Shown: positions 27,118 to 35,588 of the stretch, piece by piece
Layout of the letters: the number at the start of each line of letters is the position of its first letter
Numbering within the stretch: position 1 is the first letter of the stretch
Assembly (NCBI RefSeq): GCF_000286835.2
Contig: NZ_AJYD02000038.1
Coordinates: forward strand, 1,034,259-1,098,258
DNA: 64,000 nucleotides
Source of the DNA: Enterovibrio norvegicus FF-33
GTDB lineage: Bacteria > Pseudomonadota > Gammaproteobacteria > Enterobacterales > Vibrionaceae
Direction: 5' to 3'
Program-made: the position numbers and the translations under genes
Notes under the pieces: generated by a model
Database searches by the model: none
Told to the model about the DNA's origin: nothing
Seen by the model: the letters and a program-made list of their open reading frames with translations, nothing else

Positions 27118-27355
27118 CAATATCTACCGAAATGCTCTCTTCAGATTCACGCTCTCTCGCAATAGCTAATAGTTCAAGATCTTCGAGTCTGTCCATCATC
27201 ATTTCGTACGCTTCGGCAGGTACGCAATAAAATGCTGGCTCATTTCGGTTCAATACAGCAACAGGTTCACCGTGAGCACTCGTTGCAACTTTCATCGGGT
27301 TAGCTTTCAACTCAGTAATGCTTGCAGCAACATCGGCTAAAATTCTAGCGGTCAT
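27107..27355 (-). CDS. Phd/YefM-family antitoxin
   Basis: 82 aa. The N-terminal MTARILADVAASITELKANP and the HGEPVAVLNRNEPAFYCVP strand are the Phd/YefM DNA-binding fold; the acidic C-terminus would wrap the toxin. It is expected to neutralise the adjacent RelE-type toxin and repress the shared promoter. Confidence 0.9.
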   Translation of the reverse strand: MTARILADVAASITELKANPMKVATSAHGEPVAVLNRNEPAFYCVPAEAYEMMMDRLEDLELLAIARERESEESISVDIDDL

Positions 27356-27742
27356 TTAATCGGTCTCTAAATTGGTCTTTGTGTTGGTCATCTTAGCCTC
27401 AACCAAGCGGTTTAACAAGTTGCTTACGAGTGATTCGCAACGCGTGTTATTTTTGGTTTTGCTGCGCCAGCAGCCAATGCTCTCGAACAACAAAGCTGTC
27501 TACCTCGTTCTGTCACTTTCGCCATTAAGGTATTGCTTACGGCAAACACATATTGAAGGCCTCATACTGCGGTCTCACCGCTGCCTGTATTTCCCCAATC
27601 TCGCTTAACATCGTCCTGCGTGGCTTTAGAGAATCGTGCACTGGCTTCGGGGGCGGCAATCCTATCTTCCGAACCTATTGAGATAGTATTTTCCAAAAAA
27701 CGCTCATAATCTTGCTTCAAAACACTTAACGAAAAACTATCC
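27356..27742. other. Intergenic remnant between the toxin-antitoxin pair and a broken gene
   Basis: No supported gene. A 60-codon minus frame (27562-27744) starts on the opposite strand of the ATG of the next gene, without a ribosome site; it may be a decayed gene fragment. A GTTTAAC motif near 27408 recalls an integron attC end, but no matching partner was found. Confidence 0.4.
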
Positions 27743-28114
27743 ATGACTAATTTTCAATATTACTTTCATCAAGCGCCTTGTTTTAACTCTAAAAATACCA
27801 AAGTAAGCACCGATCTTGGTTGGTTGACTGCGGCGATGAAAGAGGATGTCGTTGCACAAATGGCAGCGATTGTTGCTCAAGGCAAGGTTGAGCCAGAGTT
27901 TTCGGTGAACGTGACGTGTACAAAAGAGGAAGCGCGCGATTACTTACTGCTTAATTTCTAAGGTTACTCAGAAGAAGACCTTGCGAGCCAAGTGAAAGCG
28001 GAAGACGAGCAAGAAGTGGCGGATGAAATCGCAGAGCTTTTAGCAGAAGGTAACGACGCCGTTTTTGAACATGAAATCTCACTGCAAAGTTGCAATGATT
28101 GCGACATTGACTAA
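27743..28114 (+). pseudogene. Acidic small protein gene interrupted by one in-frame TAA
   Basis: The frame reads 72 codons to ...EARDYLLLNF, then TAA (27959-27961), then continues in the same frame for 50 codons (GYSEEDLASQVKAEDEQEVA ...) to a normal stop before a strong terminator. The second half has clear protein character: acidic, heptad-like, ending SCNDCDID. A single base change in a GAA or CAA codon would create the TAA. The gene is therefore probably a recent pseudogene, or the sequence has an error. I do not recognise the family. There is no evident ribosome site before the ATG. Confidence 0.7.
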
Positions 28115-28152
28115 GCGTTAAGCAACGCGAAAACATGTGCTTCGCACAAAAC

Positions 28153-28183
28153 AAAAAGCGCCGTTTTTACACGGCGCTTTTTT
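28153..28183. terminator. Bidirectional terminator
   Basis: Arms AAAAAGCGCCGT and ACGGCGCTTTTT around TTTTAC, lying between the broken plus-strand gene and the convergent aspartoacylase-like gene. Confidence 0.88.
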
Positions 28184-28204
28184 CACACTCGAATCCATGA
28201 ACGC

Positions 28205-29095
28205 TTAGCGAATCACATCAATTTCGACTTTCTTACCCAGCGACATCGCAAGGTTGTTGTCGTAATACGCGGCTTCATTGATGAAATGCGGGTAAGCATC
28301 GTAATCGCCTTCCCAGCAGACTTCGGTGCCGTCAAACAGGGTGAAGATAGGGTCGCCGTTACGCAGTACGGTGAAGTCAGCATCTTGTACATTCTTATGT
28401 ACCATACCAAGGCGTTCACCCTCTTCACTTTCAGGTAATTTGAGCGTCTCTTCGTAGCGGTAGGCAGAAACGGTGGCTGGCAGTTCAGGCACTTCGTTCT
28501 TGTTGAACAACTCGACAAAATCCAGAATGTGGGCGGTCATTTCGTCCATCCAATCCAGCACATCTTGGCGCACCACTGACTGAGATTGCGGGCCAATTTC
28601 TACGATGATGCCTTGGTCTGCGATTGAGCAGAGGAAGTAATGCTCTTCGACCGAACAATGGTCTTCAAACAGAATCACGGCGTTGGCCATACGGGCAGAC
28701 ACATACGCGGCTAGCTGGGTGTTAAACGCATCTGCTTTCAGCAAAATGATGGTCGGGCCCATGTTGCTGGTGGTGTTGTGCAGGTCGATAACCAAATCAG
28801 TACGGGCATTGCCTTTTGGGCCAAGCTGAGCGTTGATCACTTTGGCACGGCTTTGCTCGTAATTGCTTAATTCCATGTTCGCGAGATCGGCAGGAAGGAA
28901 CTGTCGGTTGAGATCGCAATCAAGATAACGTTTGTTATCGCGAAAGCCATTAGGGTTAGCAAAGAGTGTTTCCGTTTCAAAGCTGGCGCGGCGAATAAGC
29001 GCAGGGGAAGCCTGCCACTTTTTAAGAAGATAAATACCGCTGAATTCGTTGCCGTGGGTACCGCCGACAATGGCTACCCGATTGAATGTGCTCAT
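28205..29095 (-). CDS. Aspartoacylase-like zinc hydrolase (AstE/AspA family)
   Basis: 296-aa zinc carboxypeptidase-like amidohydrolase. The first zinc motif GGTHGNE (H14, E17), the R/N substrate residues in NPNGFRDNKRYLDCDLNRQF and the third ligand in DLHNTTSNMG are all conserved. The DCDLNRQF arrangement and length fit aspartoacylase, which releases aspartate from N-acetylaspartate; a related N-acyl amino acid could be the true substrate. AstE is less likely because no arginine succinyltransferase genes adjoin it. Transcribed alone. Confidence 0.9.
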   Translation of the reverse strand: MSTFNRVAIVGGTHGNEFSGIYLLKKWQASPALIRRASFETETLFANPNGFRDNKRYLDCDLNRQFLPADLANMELSNYEQSRAKVINAQLGPKGNARTDLVIDLHNTTSNMGPTIILLKADAFNTQLAAYVSARMANAVILFEDHCSVEEHYFLCSIADQGIIVEIGPQSQSVVRQDVLDWMDEMTAHILDFVELFNKNEVPELPATVSAYRYEETLKLPESEEGERLGMVHKNVQDADFTVLRNGDPIFTLFDGTEVCWEGDYDAYPHFINEAAYYDNNLAMSLGKKVEIDVIR

Positions 29096-29201
29096 CCTTG
29101 TCCTCTCCTGATAGACGAAAATTCAATATATCAGGGAGATGAGCAATCCCCAAGCGCTTCGACATACTTGAGGAGTGCATAATCATTCAATAATCGTATG
29201 G

Positions 29202-29861
29202 TTACTCGTCATGCCAACGGCCTTTGTACGCACTTGAGTAGTCTGGTACGTCGGTAATTTTGTTGTCAGACGTTGGTTCCAACGGCCCGACAACAGTGCG
29301 AAATGGCAAAATACCTGCCCACACATCAATGTCCATGTCCGCCAAATCATCGTTTACGCCATGACGTCCAATTTTTACCGAGGTTTCATCCAGCGGCATC
29401 ACCAGCATTTCTGTGGCGGTGAGTTCTTTCTCGTTGCCGGGGCGCGCTTCTTTGCTTCGCCCTGGGGCGATTTGCTCAAGAAACGCATCCAGTGCGATGG
29501 ATTTTTCGCCGTTGTCTTCCACCACAGAAAAGCGGCCAAAAGCCATGGCGCAGCGATAATGCGCACTGTGATGAAACGCAGAGCGTGCCAATACCCATGC
29601 ATCCAGAATTGAGAACGTCATGCTGCATGGCTCACCATTTTTAAGGTGCTTCAGCATTTGGCTGTTTTTCGCGCCATGAATATAGATGTTGTTGCCGATA
29701 CGCCATGCAAGCATAGGGATGACAGTAGGGCCGCGTTTGTCATTGAACGCGACGTGCGCGAGTTTGGATTCATCAATGATGCTGTAAAGCGCTTCTTGGT
29801 CTTTCACCGCTTTGTGTGCGCCTTTTCTTACGCGTGTTCTTTCTGTTGTTCCTACTGTCAT
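29202..29861 (-). CDS. Pyridoxamine 5'-phosphate oxidase-like FMN split-barrel protein
   Basis: 219 aa from the ATG at 29861, which has AAGGGAAAGG just upstream; the frame is open 57 codons further into the promoter of the divergent gene. The split-barrel fold shows in LAHVAFNDKRGPTVIPMLAW, NNIYIHGAKNSQMLKHL and ILDAWVLARSAFHHSAHYRC. Such proteins bind FMN or F420 and reduce or oxidise small molecules, often uncharacterised. It is divergent from a MocR regulator that itself uses PLP, so a vitamin B6 or amine link is plausible. Confidence 0.88.
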   Translation of the reverse strand: MTVGTTERTRVRKGAHKAVKDQEALYSIIDESKLAHVAFNDKRGPTVIPMLAWRIGNNIYIHGAKNSQMLKHLKNGEPCSMTFSILDAWVLARSAFHHSAHYRCAMAFGRFSVVEDNGEKSIALDAFLEQIAPGRSKEARPGNEKELTATEMLVMPLDETSVKIGRHGVNDDLADMDIDVWAGILPFRTVVGPLEPTSDNKITDVPDYSSAYKGRWHDE

Positions 29862-29924
29862 AACCTTTCCCTTCTTTTGGCGCTGTTTTGCGTTTGTTTG
29901 TCCGTTGACTTGCAATTTACGGAT

Positions 29925-29952
29925 AAACTGGCACCTTAAATAGAGCCAGTTT
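29925..29952. promoter_or_regulatory. Inverted repeat in the MocR divergent promoter
   Basis: AAACTGGC at 29925-29932 is repeated exactly inverted as GCCAGTTT at 29945-29952 with a 12-nt spacer. A second weaker pair, CTCAA and TTGAG, lies at 29959-29978. The position midway between the two divergent starts makes it the best candidate for the MocR binding site. Confidence 0.55.
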
Positions 29953-29988
29953 GAATAACTCAATAGATCCAATTTGAGGCGAGATGAG

Positions 29989-31488
29989 ATGCAACCCATT
30001 GATATCGGTGATTTACGCTTGGATGCGAGCAATACGTCTAAGCAAAGTGCCTTGTACCTTGCGATTCAAAACAAGATTTTGAATGGCCTGTGGCCAACGA
30101 ACGGACGTTTACCTGCCACGCGCTTGTTGGCGGAAGAACTGCGTGTGAGCCGAAACACGGTGACTGCCGTGTATGAGCAATTGAAAGCAGAAGGCTACAT
30201 TGAGAGCCGTCGTGGAGCGGGGTATTTCATTCAATGGGCAATGCCTGATCAGTATTTACATACAAATATCAACAGCGAGCGCCAGTGCTCACTGGAAACC
30301 AAATGCGTTGTTGATGATAGGGAAGAAAAGCGACCGCCTTTTGATGCACATGTTAGAAACCGACCTTTCGCCCCCGGAGTGCCCGATCTTGCGCAATTTC
30401 CTTACAAGAAGTGGGCAAGATCGCTGCAATGTCATTTTCAACGTTCAATACTCGGCGGGCAGAATGACATTCAAGGGAATCTCGCGCTTCGCCAAGCGCT
30501 GAGCGACTATCTTTCACTCAGCCGTTCGGTGGATGCCTCGCCGCAACGCATTATTATTACTGTTGGCGCACAGCAAGCGCTCTATATTGCCATCAACGCG
30601 ATCCTCGAAGCGGGTGAAAAGGTGATGATGGAAAACCCCGGTTACGCGCAAATGCGGAAGGTGCTTGATCGCAGCAACATTGATGTGTCCTACATGCCTG
30701 TTGATGCGATAACAGGGGCAGATATTTCATTGCTCGATAAGTTTGATGGCAAGGCGGTGTACCTGACTCCGAGCAATCAATACCCCATGGGAACAAGTTT
30801 AAACACCAATGACAGGATGCGATGCATTGAGTGGGCAACGCAGAAAACCCAAGGGGAGCAAGCAAGGTGGATCATCGAAGATGATTACGACAGTGAATTC
30901 CAATTCGCGAATCGTCCCTATCCTTCACTTCAAGGTTTGGCAACCAAGTTTCATGGTGACGCCGCTAATGTCATTTATGTTGGTACATTCAGTAAAACCC
31001 TGCTGCCTGCGATCCGTGTCGGCTACATGGTGGTGCCAGAATCTCTCGTCGAGAAATGCTTGAGCGTGAAAGATGCCATCGGCGGCGACACTGCCATGCA
31101 CATTGAAGAAGTCTTGGCGGAGTTTATCGCGGAAGGGGATTACCTTCGCCATATCCGAAAAATGCGGACCTTGTATCAAGAAAAACAGCGGGTATTTGTC
31201 GAAGCCTTACATCAACATTTTGGCGACGAAGTGGAAGTGATCAGCCAAGCGGCGGGGTTGCATGTTACATTTCGTTGGCAAGGTGGATTAACCGCGCTAG
31301 AAGCCAAAGCGTTGTTAGAAGAAAAGGGAGTTACGATCCGCACATTGCTGTTTTACTGCGATGCCGACTCAGTGAGTGACATGCCCGAGTGGATGCAGCG
31401 AACTTTGGTAGCAGGGTTTGGCAACAGTTCGCTGGATGATATCCGCCAAGGCGTGAAGAAACTGGCAGAGTGTTTTTCTTGCCAGTAG
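29989..31488 (+). CDS. MocR/PdxR-type GntR regulator with aminotransferase domain
   Basis: 499 aa. The N-terminal GntR winged helix covers about residues 15-85 (PATRLLAEELRVSRNTVTAVYEQLKAEGYIESRRGAGYF). A fold-type I aminotransferase domain follows, with the PLP lysine at about K336 in GTFSKTLLPAIRVGY and the NPGYAQMRKVL and EDDYDSEF signatures. The ATG at 29989 has GAGGCGAG upstream; the longer frame uses a TTG. Family members sense PLP or amino-acid adducts and regulate divergent genes. Confidence 0.92.
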   Translation: MQPIDIGDLRLDASNTSKQSALYLAIQNKILNGLWPTNGRLPATRLLAEELRVSRNTVTAVYEQLKAEGYIESRRGAGYFIQWAMPDQYLHTNINSERQCSLETKCVVDDREEKRPPFDAHVRNRPFAPGVPDLAQFPYKKWARSLQCHFQRSILGGQNDIQGNLALRQALSDYLSLSRSVDASPQRIIITVGAQQALYIAINAILEAGEKVMMENPGYAQMRKVLDRSNIDVSYMPVDAITGADISLLDKFDGKAVYLTPSNQYPMGTSLNTNDRMRCIEWATQKTQGEQARWIIEDDYDSEFQFANRPYPSLQGLATKFHGDAANVIYVGTFSKTLLPAIRVGYMVVPESLVEKCLSVKDAIGGDTAMHIEEVLAEFIAEGDYLRHIRKMRTLYQEKQRVFVEALHQHFGDEVEVISQAAGLHVTFRWQGGLTALEAKALLEEKGVTIRTLLFYCDADSVSDMPEWMQRTLVAGFGNSSLDDIRQGVKKLAECFSCQ

Positions 31489-31490
31489 GT

Positions 31491-32090
31491 TTAGTCCACT
31501 AATTCAATGCCAAGTGCTTCGAGCAGATAAAGGGCTTCGTAGCGGGAAAATTTAGCGGCATTGACGTTGTTGTCCAGCACGCTCAACGAGACATTGGTGG
31601 ATTCAGTCAAATCGGCATTTTGAAGATTGGTGCGCATAAACACACTGTTGGTGAAATCGCAGTAAGTCATTGACGAATCAGTAAAATCACCTTCACGAAA
31701 ATCGGCATCGTGTAGCTTACATTCTTTGAGGTTTAGCCCTCTGAGTGTTAAGCCAAAAAACGAGGTATCGTTCATGATGCACTTAGAAAATGTCATATCG
31801 GCATCAACACGATAGGCAGGCCATTCCGCAAAAGTCCAATCAACCCCAACCAATTTACATTCACTAAACGTAACGTCAGAGAAGCGAGAGTGATTCACTT
31901 TCATCAAACTAAGATTACAGCGCGTGAAGGTACAGTTTATGAACTTGCAGCGTCGAAAAGCGGATTCAGATAACTGACAGTCTCGAAACTCACACTCTTC
32001 AAATTCAGTGCTATCAAGGGTTTGGCTGGACAATTCAAGCTTATCGAAAGTTTGGTCGTAGTATTCGAAATGGCTTTGTAGATGCTGCAT
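31491..32090 (-). CDS. Pentapeptide-repeat protein, Qnr/McbG-like
   Basis: 199 aa made largely of five-residue units of the A(D/N)LxX kind: FEECEFRDCQLSESAFRRCKF, SLMKVNHSRFSDVTF, CKLHDADFREGDFTDSSMTYCDF. Such proteins fold into a right-handed quadrilateral beta helix. Length and the C-terminal LLEALGIELVD recall Qnr and McbG, DNA mimics that protect gyrase from quinolones or microcin B17. Many chromosomal family members have no known role. ATG at 32090 follows GAGGTG; the open frame starts two codons earlier at a GTG. It converges with the MocR gene, 2 nt apart. Confidence 0.85.
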   Translation of the reverse strand: MQHLQSHFEYYDQTFDKLELSSQTLDSTEFEECEFRDCQLSESAFRRCKFINCTFTRCNLSLMKVNHSRFSDVTFSECKLVGVDWTFAEWPAYRVDADMTFSKCIMNDTSFFGLTLRGLNLKECKLHDADFREGDFTDSSMTYCDFTNSVFMRTNLQNADLTESTNVSLSVLDNNVNAAKFSRYEALYLLEALGIELVD

Positions 32091-32274
32091 TTTCACCTCA
32101 ATGAGTGAGCAATTAGACGTGGTATTTAAGCATTACATGCTGAAAAGTCGATATAAATTTCAATGTCATGTGAATGTTTACTGTTTCCCCTATGACGTTA
32201 AAGACGTGAGTGCTCAATGTTCATCCTTTAACTATGATTAGAGACAGCCAACAACATAAAAATAGGCTGCGCTA

Positions 32275-32754
32275 ATGACCAACACGATCTGTTTTTACGA
32301 ACCGGACGAGGCCTACGGCTTTCTTTCGAACTTCTATGGCGCACCATTACGCATAGACGGGAAGGCGTGGTTAACGTCAGAACATTACTATCAGGCGTGT
32401 AAGTTTGAAAGTATGGCATTGCAACAAAAAATCCAATGCGCGCTGACACCTGATGAAGCTTTTTCATTGAGTCGTGAATTTAACCGTGAAGTGAAAAGTG
32501 ATTGGTTAGATATACGTTGTGATGTCATGCGCCATGTTGTGGGGCAAAAATTTCAACAACATGCCGATCTCGCTCTAAAACTGGCTTCAACTTATCCTGC
32601 GGATTTGGTGGAATGTTCACATTGTGATGCATTTTGGGGGACGGGAAAGAGCGGTGATGGCTTTAATAAGCTCGGTCATATTTTGATGGATGTCAGACAT
32701 CAAATTCTTGTTCAAGACGTACTTTTGAGCAACCCTGGAACACATCATTGTTAA
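32275..32754 (+). CDS. ybiA: NADAR-family N-glycosidase (YbiA-like)
   Basis: 159 aa. The N-terminal ICFYEPDEAYGFLSNFYGAP and WLTSEHYYQACKF motifs and the late FWGTGKSGDGFNKLGHILM are the NADAR fingerprint. YbiA hydrolyses the N-glycosidic bond of reactive early riboflavin intermediates, removing damage products; other NADAR proteins reverse ADP-ribosylation. The family match is clear, the substrate is inferred. It is transcribed divergently from the pentapeptide-repeat gene. Confidence 0.9.
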   Translation: MTNTICFYEPDEAYGFLSNFYGAPLRIDGKAWLTSEHYYQACKFESMALQQKIQCALTPDEAFSLSREFNREVKSDWLDIRCDVMRHVVGQKFQQHADLALKLASTYPADLVECSHCDAFWGTGKSGDGFNKLGHILMDVRHQILVQDVLLSNPGTHHC

Positions 32755-33492
32755 GGATTATTGTTAGGTAGATAGACATCAAATAACATCAACTTCCCGC
32801 AACATCTGCGTTCATATACGCCATTCAATATCAAAGAAAAGTGACTACAAAATAAGAATTAATCGTAATTCCTAGGTTTGCACTGCCCGACTTTTTTTCA
32901 CGCTGCTAGAGTGGTTATCGAGCGTTTAAAGTCTCGATGATTGTGTTACTCACTCATGCATTTGAATGAAAAAAGTGCTCGCTACCTACTTTAATAACAA
33001 AGGCGATAATCAACACTTTTACTCGGGACTTAGGGTGCCAGTGCAGATTAAGCACCGATGAGTTCTAACACAGCCACGGACCTTTTAGCGCTCAGACTGC
33101 TGTTGATTTAATTTTCCTGATACGGGAATTGCGTTAATCAAACAGCTTCTATCAACATAATCTAACGTGGTGCGTGTGAATTGCGCTACCAGCCCTTTCA
33201 GAATTCGCCCTATGCCTGAAAGTGTACCCATTGTTTTAATCAAGATTGTTTTTAATTAAGAAAGTGGCACCAGTGACTTTAATCGACTGGCAGAGGTAAC
33301 ACGAGAGTAGAGTTCGGGGGAAATGATTGAACCCAAATACCTGAATGTGCTTACCCGTTGGATCTGATGCGCCAAAAAGGCAAAAAACACGGATTTACGT
33401 GTTGCTTCCGAATGCGAATGTTTCAGTTTGTTCGCGCTTGGCCTGAGGCATTTTCAAACTCACGGTGCTAATTACCCTATAAGGTGAGATCC
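32755..33492. other. Long intergenic region before the PrsR-like gene
   Basis: 738 nt with no convincing gene. It contains inverted repeats CTTTCAG/CTGAAAG (33195-33222) and AACACG/CGTGTT (33386-33403) and a 14-codon ATG frame at 33324 after GGGGGAA. No clear sigma-54 promoter was found. A long leader or an unrecognised small RNA could be here. Confidence 0.4.
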
Positions 33493-34848
33493 ATGGTTGA
33501 TACCCATCAAAGTTTGGCCTCTCAATTGCAAGAAGCGTTGCTTATTGTCGAGGATGACCCATACGCACAGAAGAAACTCTGCCAAGCATTAGAAAGTGAA
33601 GGCTCGATACTCACCGCGCATTCATTGAGTGTGTCAGCGGCGTTGCAGCAACTGTTAACGTCGGTTGTGGTTATTGGACGATGTGATGCCAATACATTGT
33701 CGTTGATGAAGGAAATTCTCTCTTTTGCACCTCGCACAAAAGTGCTGGTTGTGGTGAACACAGAGAACGATGGTGATGCGGTTTTAGCGTTGGAATCTGG
33801 CGCGTTTGATATTATCGAACAACCGTTTAGTGATGAACTATTGAGGTTATTGGTTCGTCGCGCGCGACATATCGGGCAACTAGAGCGGGAAGTAGATCGC
33901 CTGAAAAGCTATGAGCGTCGGCAAGAGTCTATTCTTGGTGGCAGTCCGCAAATGATGCAGTTACTGCGCATGGTTGATCGTGTGTCCTTGACGGATATCA
34001 ACGTGTTGATTTATGGCGAAAGTGGTACGGGCAAAGCGTTGTTGGCAAGAGCTATCCATGATCGTAGTCCGCGTAGCGAGAAGCCTTTTATCACTATCAA
34101 CTGCGCGTCCATTCCTGAAGAATTGCTTGAAAATGAACTATTTGGTATAGAGAGCGATACCTTAGGTGTTCGTCGTGTCAAAGTGGGCAAAATCGAAGCC
34201 GCTCATGGCGGCACCTTGTTCTTAGATGAAATCGGGGACATGCCTTTGCATGTTCAAGCCAAGGTGTTGCGCTTTGTGCAAGATCGCGTGGTTGACCGAA
34301 TTTCTGGCCAGCGCTCAATCCCTGTTGATGTAAAGATCGTCTGTGCAACGCATCAAGATCTCAAGCAACGTTGTTCTGAAAAGCGCTTCAGAGAAGATTT
34401 ATTGCACCGGATTGGTGACGTGCCCATCACTATCCCGCCTCTTAGAGAGCGTGGAGACGACGTGTTGTTACTGGCTAAAACGTTTTTGCTTCAGTTCAAC
34501 CAATCCATGAATCGCAGCATATCGGGGTTTAGCGACGATGCATTGGAAGCCTTGTTGACGCACATGTGGCCAGGAAACGTGCGAGAACTTCAAAACAAAG
34601 TGAAGTCTGCCGTGATCATGGCTGATGGTAATCAAATCTCGGCCTCAGATCTGGCGTTAACGAAAGAGCAAAAAAAAGATTCTGGGCTACCACTCAATAT
34701 CCGTCAGGTCAGAGAAGAAGCGGAGCGCCAAGCAGTGACGCGTGCGTTGGCACGAGCTGAAGGCAATATGTCGCAAACAGCCAATCTTCTTGGTGTCTCT
34801 CGCCCGACGCTATATACCTTAATTGAAAAGTACGCGCTGCAGCGCTAA
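33493..34848 (+). CDS. PrsR-like AAA+ regulator with inactive receiver and no GAFTGA loop
   Basis: 451 aa, NtrC-like layout: receiver (about 15-135), AAA+ domain (about 150-390) and Fis-type helix-turn-helix (about 400-451). The C-terminal REEAERQAVTRALARAEGN and LLGVSRPTLYTLIEKY match PrsR, the response regulator of PEP-CTERM/exosortase exopolysaccharide loci. Walker A (GESGTGKA) and Walker B (GGTLFLDEIGD) are intact. However, the receiver has VVVIGRCDAN where the phosphoacceptor aspartate should be (glycine at 62) and EQPF in place of the conserved KP lysine. Between ELFG and GKIE the sequence is IESDTLGVRRVKV instead of a GAFTGA loop, so sigma-54 activation is unlikely. ATG at 33493 has AAGGTGAG upstream. 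Confidence 0.85.
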   Translation: MVDTHQSLASQLQEALLIVEDDPYAQKKLCQALESEGSILTAHSLSVSAALQQLLTSVVVIGRCDANTLSLMKEILSFAPRTKVLVVVNTENDGDAVLALESGAFDIIEQPFSDELLRLLVRRARHIGQLEREVDRLKSYERRQESILGGSPQMMQLLRMVDRVSLTDINVLIYGESGTGKALLARAIHDRSPRSEKPFITINCASIPEELLENELFGIESDTLGVRRVKVGKIEAAHGGTLFLDEIGDMPLHVQAKVLRFVQDRVVDRISGQRSIPVDVKIVCATHQDLKQRCSEKRFREDLLHRIGDVPITIPPLRERGDDVLLLAKTFLLQFNQSMNRSISGFSDDALEALLTHMWPGNVRELQNKVKSAVIMADGNQISASDLALTKEQKKDSGLPLNIRQVREEAERQAVTRALARAEGNMSQTANLLGVSRPTLYTLIEKYALQR

Positions 34849-35097
34849 AGGAGTACATGTATAGCAACGGGTTGGGCATGTTCGTCTTGATTATGAGAGC
34901 TCGGGGTAAATAGCCTTTCATTCTCAATGGGCTTATCGCTAAAGCATATACAGTGAATATAAGGCAACGAATTTGTCGAATGTTCCCCACCTTGTTTTCT
35001 TTGTCCGTTAATGGGAGTGCGTTTCGGGAAGGTTGTCTTGTTCGTGTGAGGTAGTCATCTCACGCTTATGTCAGCGAAAATGACGTGGAGTAGTAGA

Positions 35098-35406
35098 ATG
35101 AAAGTAGCTGAATTGGTTGATAGTAATTTGGTACTAAAAGCTGAAGTTGATGTGTGCATAGCGGACAATTTCTCTCTCGATATATGCAGTTATGAATCGG
35201 GTGATCAGCTTGTTATTTTCAGCCCCAATACTGAAGACGTGCTTATCTGCGATAGTGCCACCAGTGTTTTCCTTTCCCTTATTGAAAAGAACCTTCCACT
35301 TGGCGCGGCACTTTCAGCGTTGTCAGTCTGCGAGCCAGAATATGCAAAAAGGTTATTGCATGAGCTTGAACGCATGGAAATCATAAAGCTAAATGGCGTG
35401 CGTTGA
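35098..35406 (+). CDS. PqqD-like small protein
   Basis: 102 aa from the ATG at 35098, which has GGAG seven nt before it; two upstream in-frame ATGs lack a site. The segment DVLICDSATSVFLSLIEKNL followed by a helix-turn-helix-like end (AKRLLHELERMEIIKLNG) resembles the PqqD fold, a peptide chaperone that presents RiPP precursors, and the PqqD-like proteins of PEP-CTERM/HPr-rel-A clusters. It follows the PrsR-like regulator by 249 nt on the same strand. No radical SAM or precursor peptide gene is visible nearby. Confidence 0.6.
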   Translation: MKVAELVDSNLVLKAEVDVCIADNFSLDICSYESGDQLVIFSPNTEDVLICDSATSVFLSLIEKNLPLGAALSALSVCEPEYAKRLLHELERMEIIKLNGVR

Positions 35407-35426
35407 CGCTAACCATCCCTTCTTGT

Positions 35427-35479
35427 CTATGCCCGAGTAAACTCTCGCTGAACAAGCACTTTGAGGTTGCAGGGTATAG
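35427..35479. repeat. Intergenic inverted-repeat element, copy 1
   Basis: CTATGCCC and GGGTATAG form the ends of a 53-nt imperfect palindrome with the core CTCGCTGAACAAGCA. A closely related sequence lies at 59513-59563 and a shortened one at 58092-58127. See findings. Confidence 0.65.
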
Positions 35480-35588
35480 ATATAAACAAAGACGTAAGTA
35501 AGCACCTGATCTTTCTCCTCTAAGCTGTAATCTTTTAATAGCTGCGGTATGCTGAGTCTATTGTTAATCGCTGAGCGAAGCCGCAACC

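Noticed and set aside
27562-27744. 60-codon minus-strand frame
   Set aside because: Starts on the complement of the neighbouring gene's ATG, lacks a ribosome site, and no family is recognised. Possibly decayed.
33264-33290. Sigma-54 promoter (TGGCAC motif) before the PrsR-like gene
   Set aside because: The downstream TGC element is absent at the required spacing.
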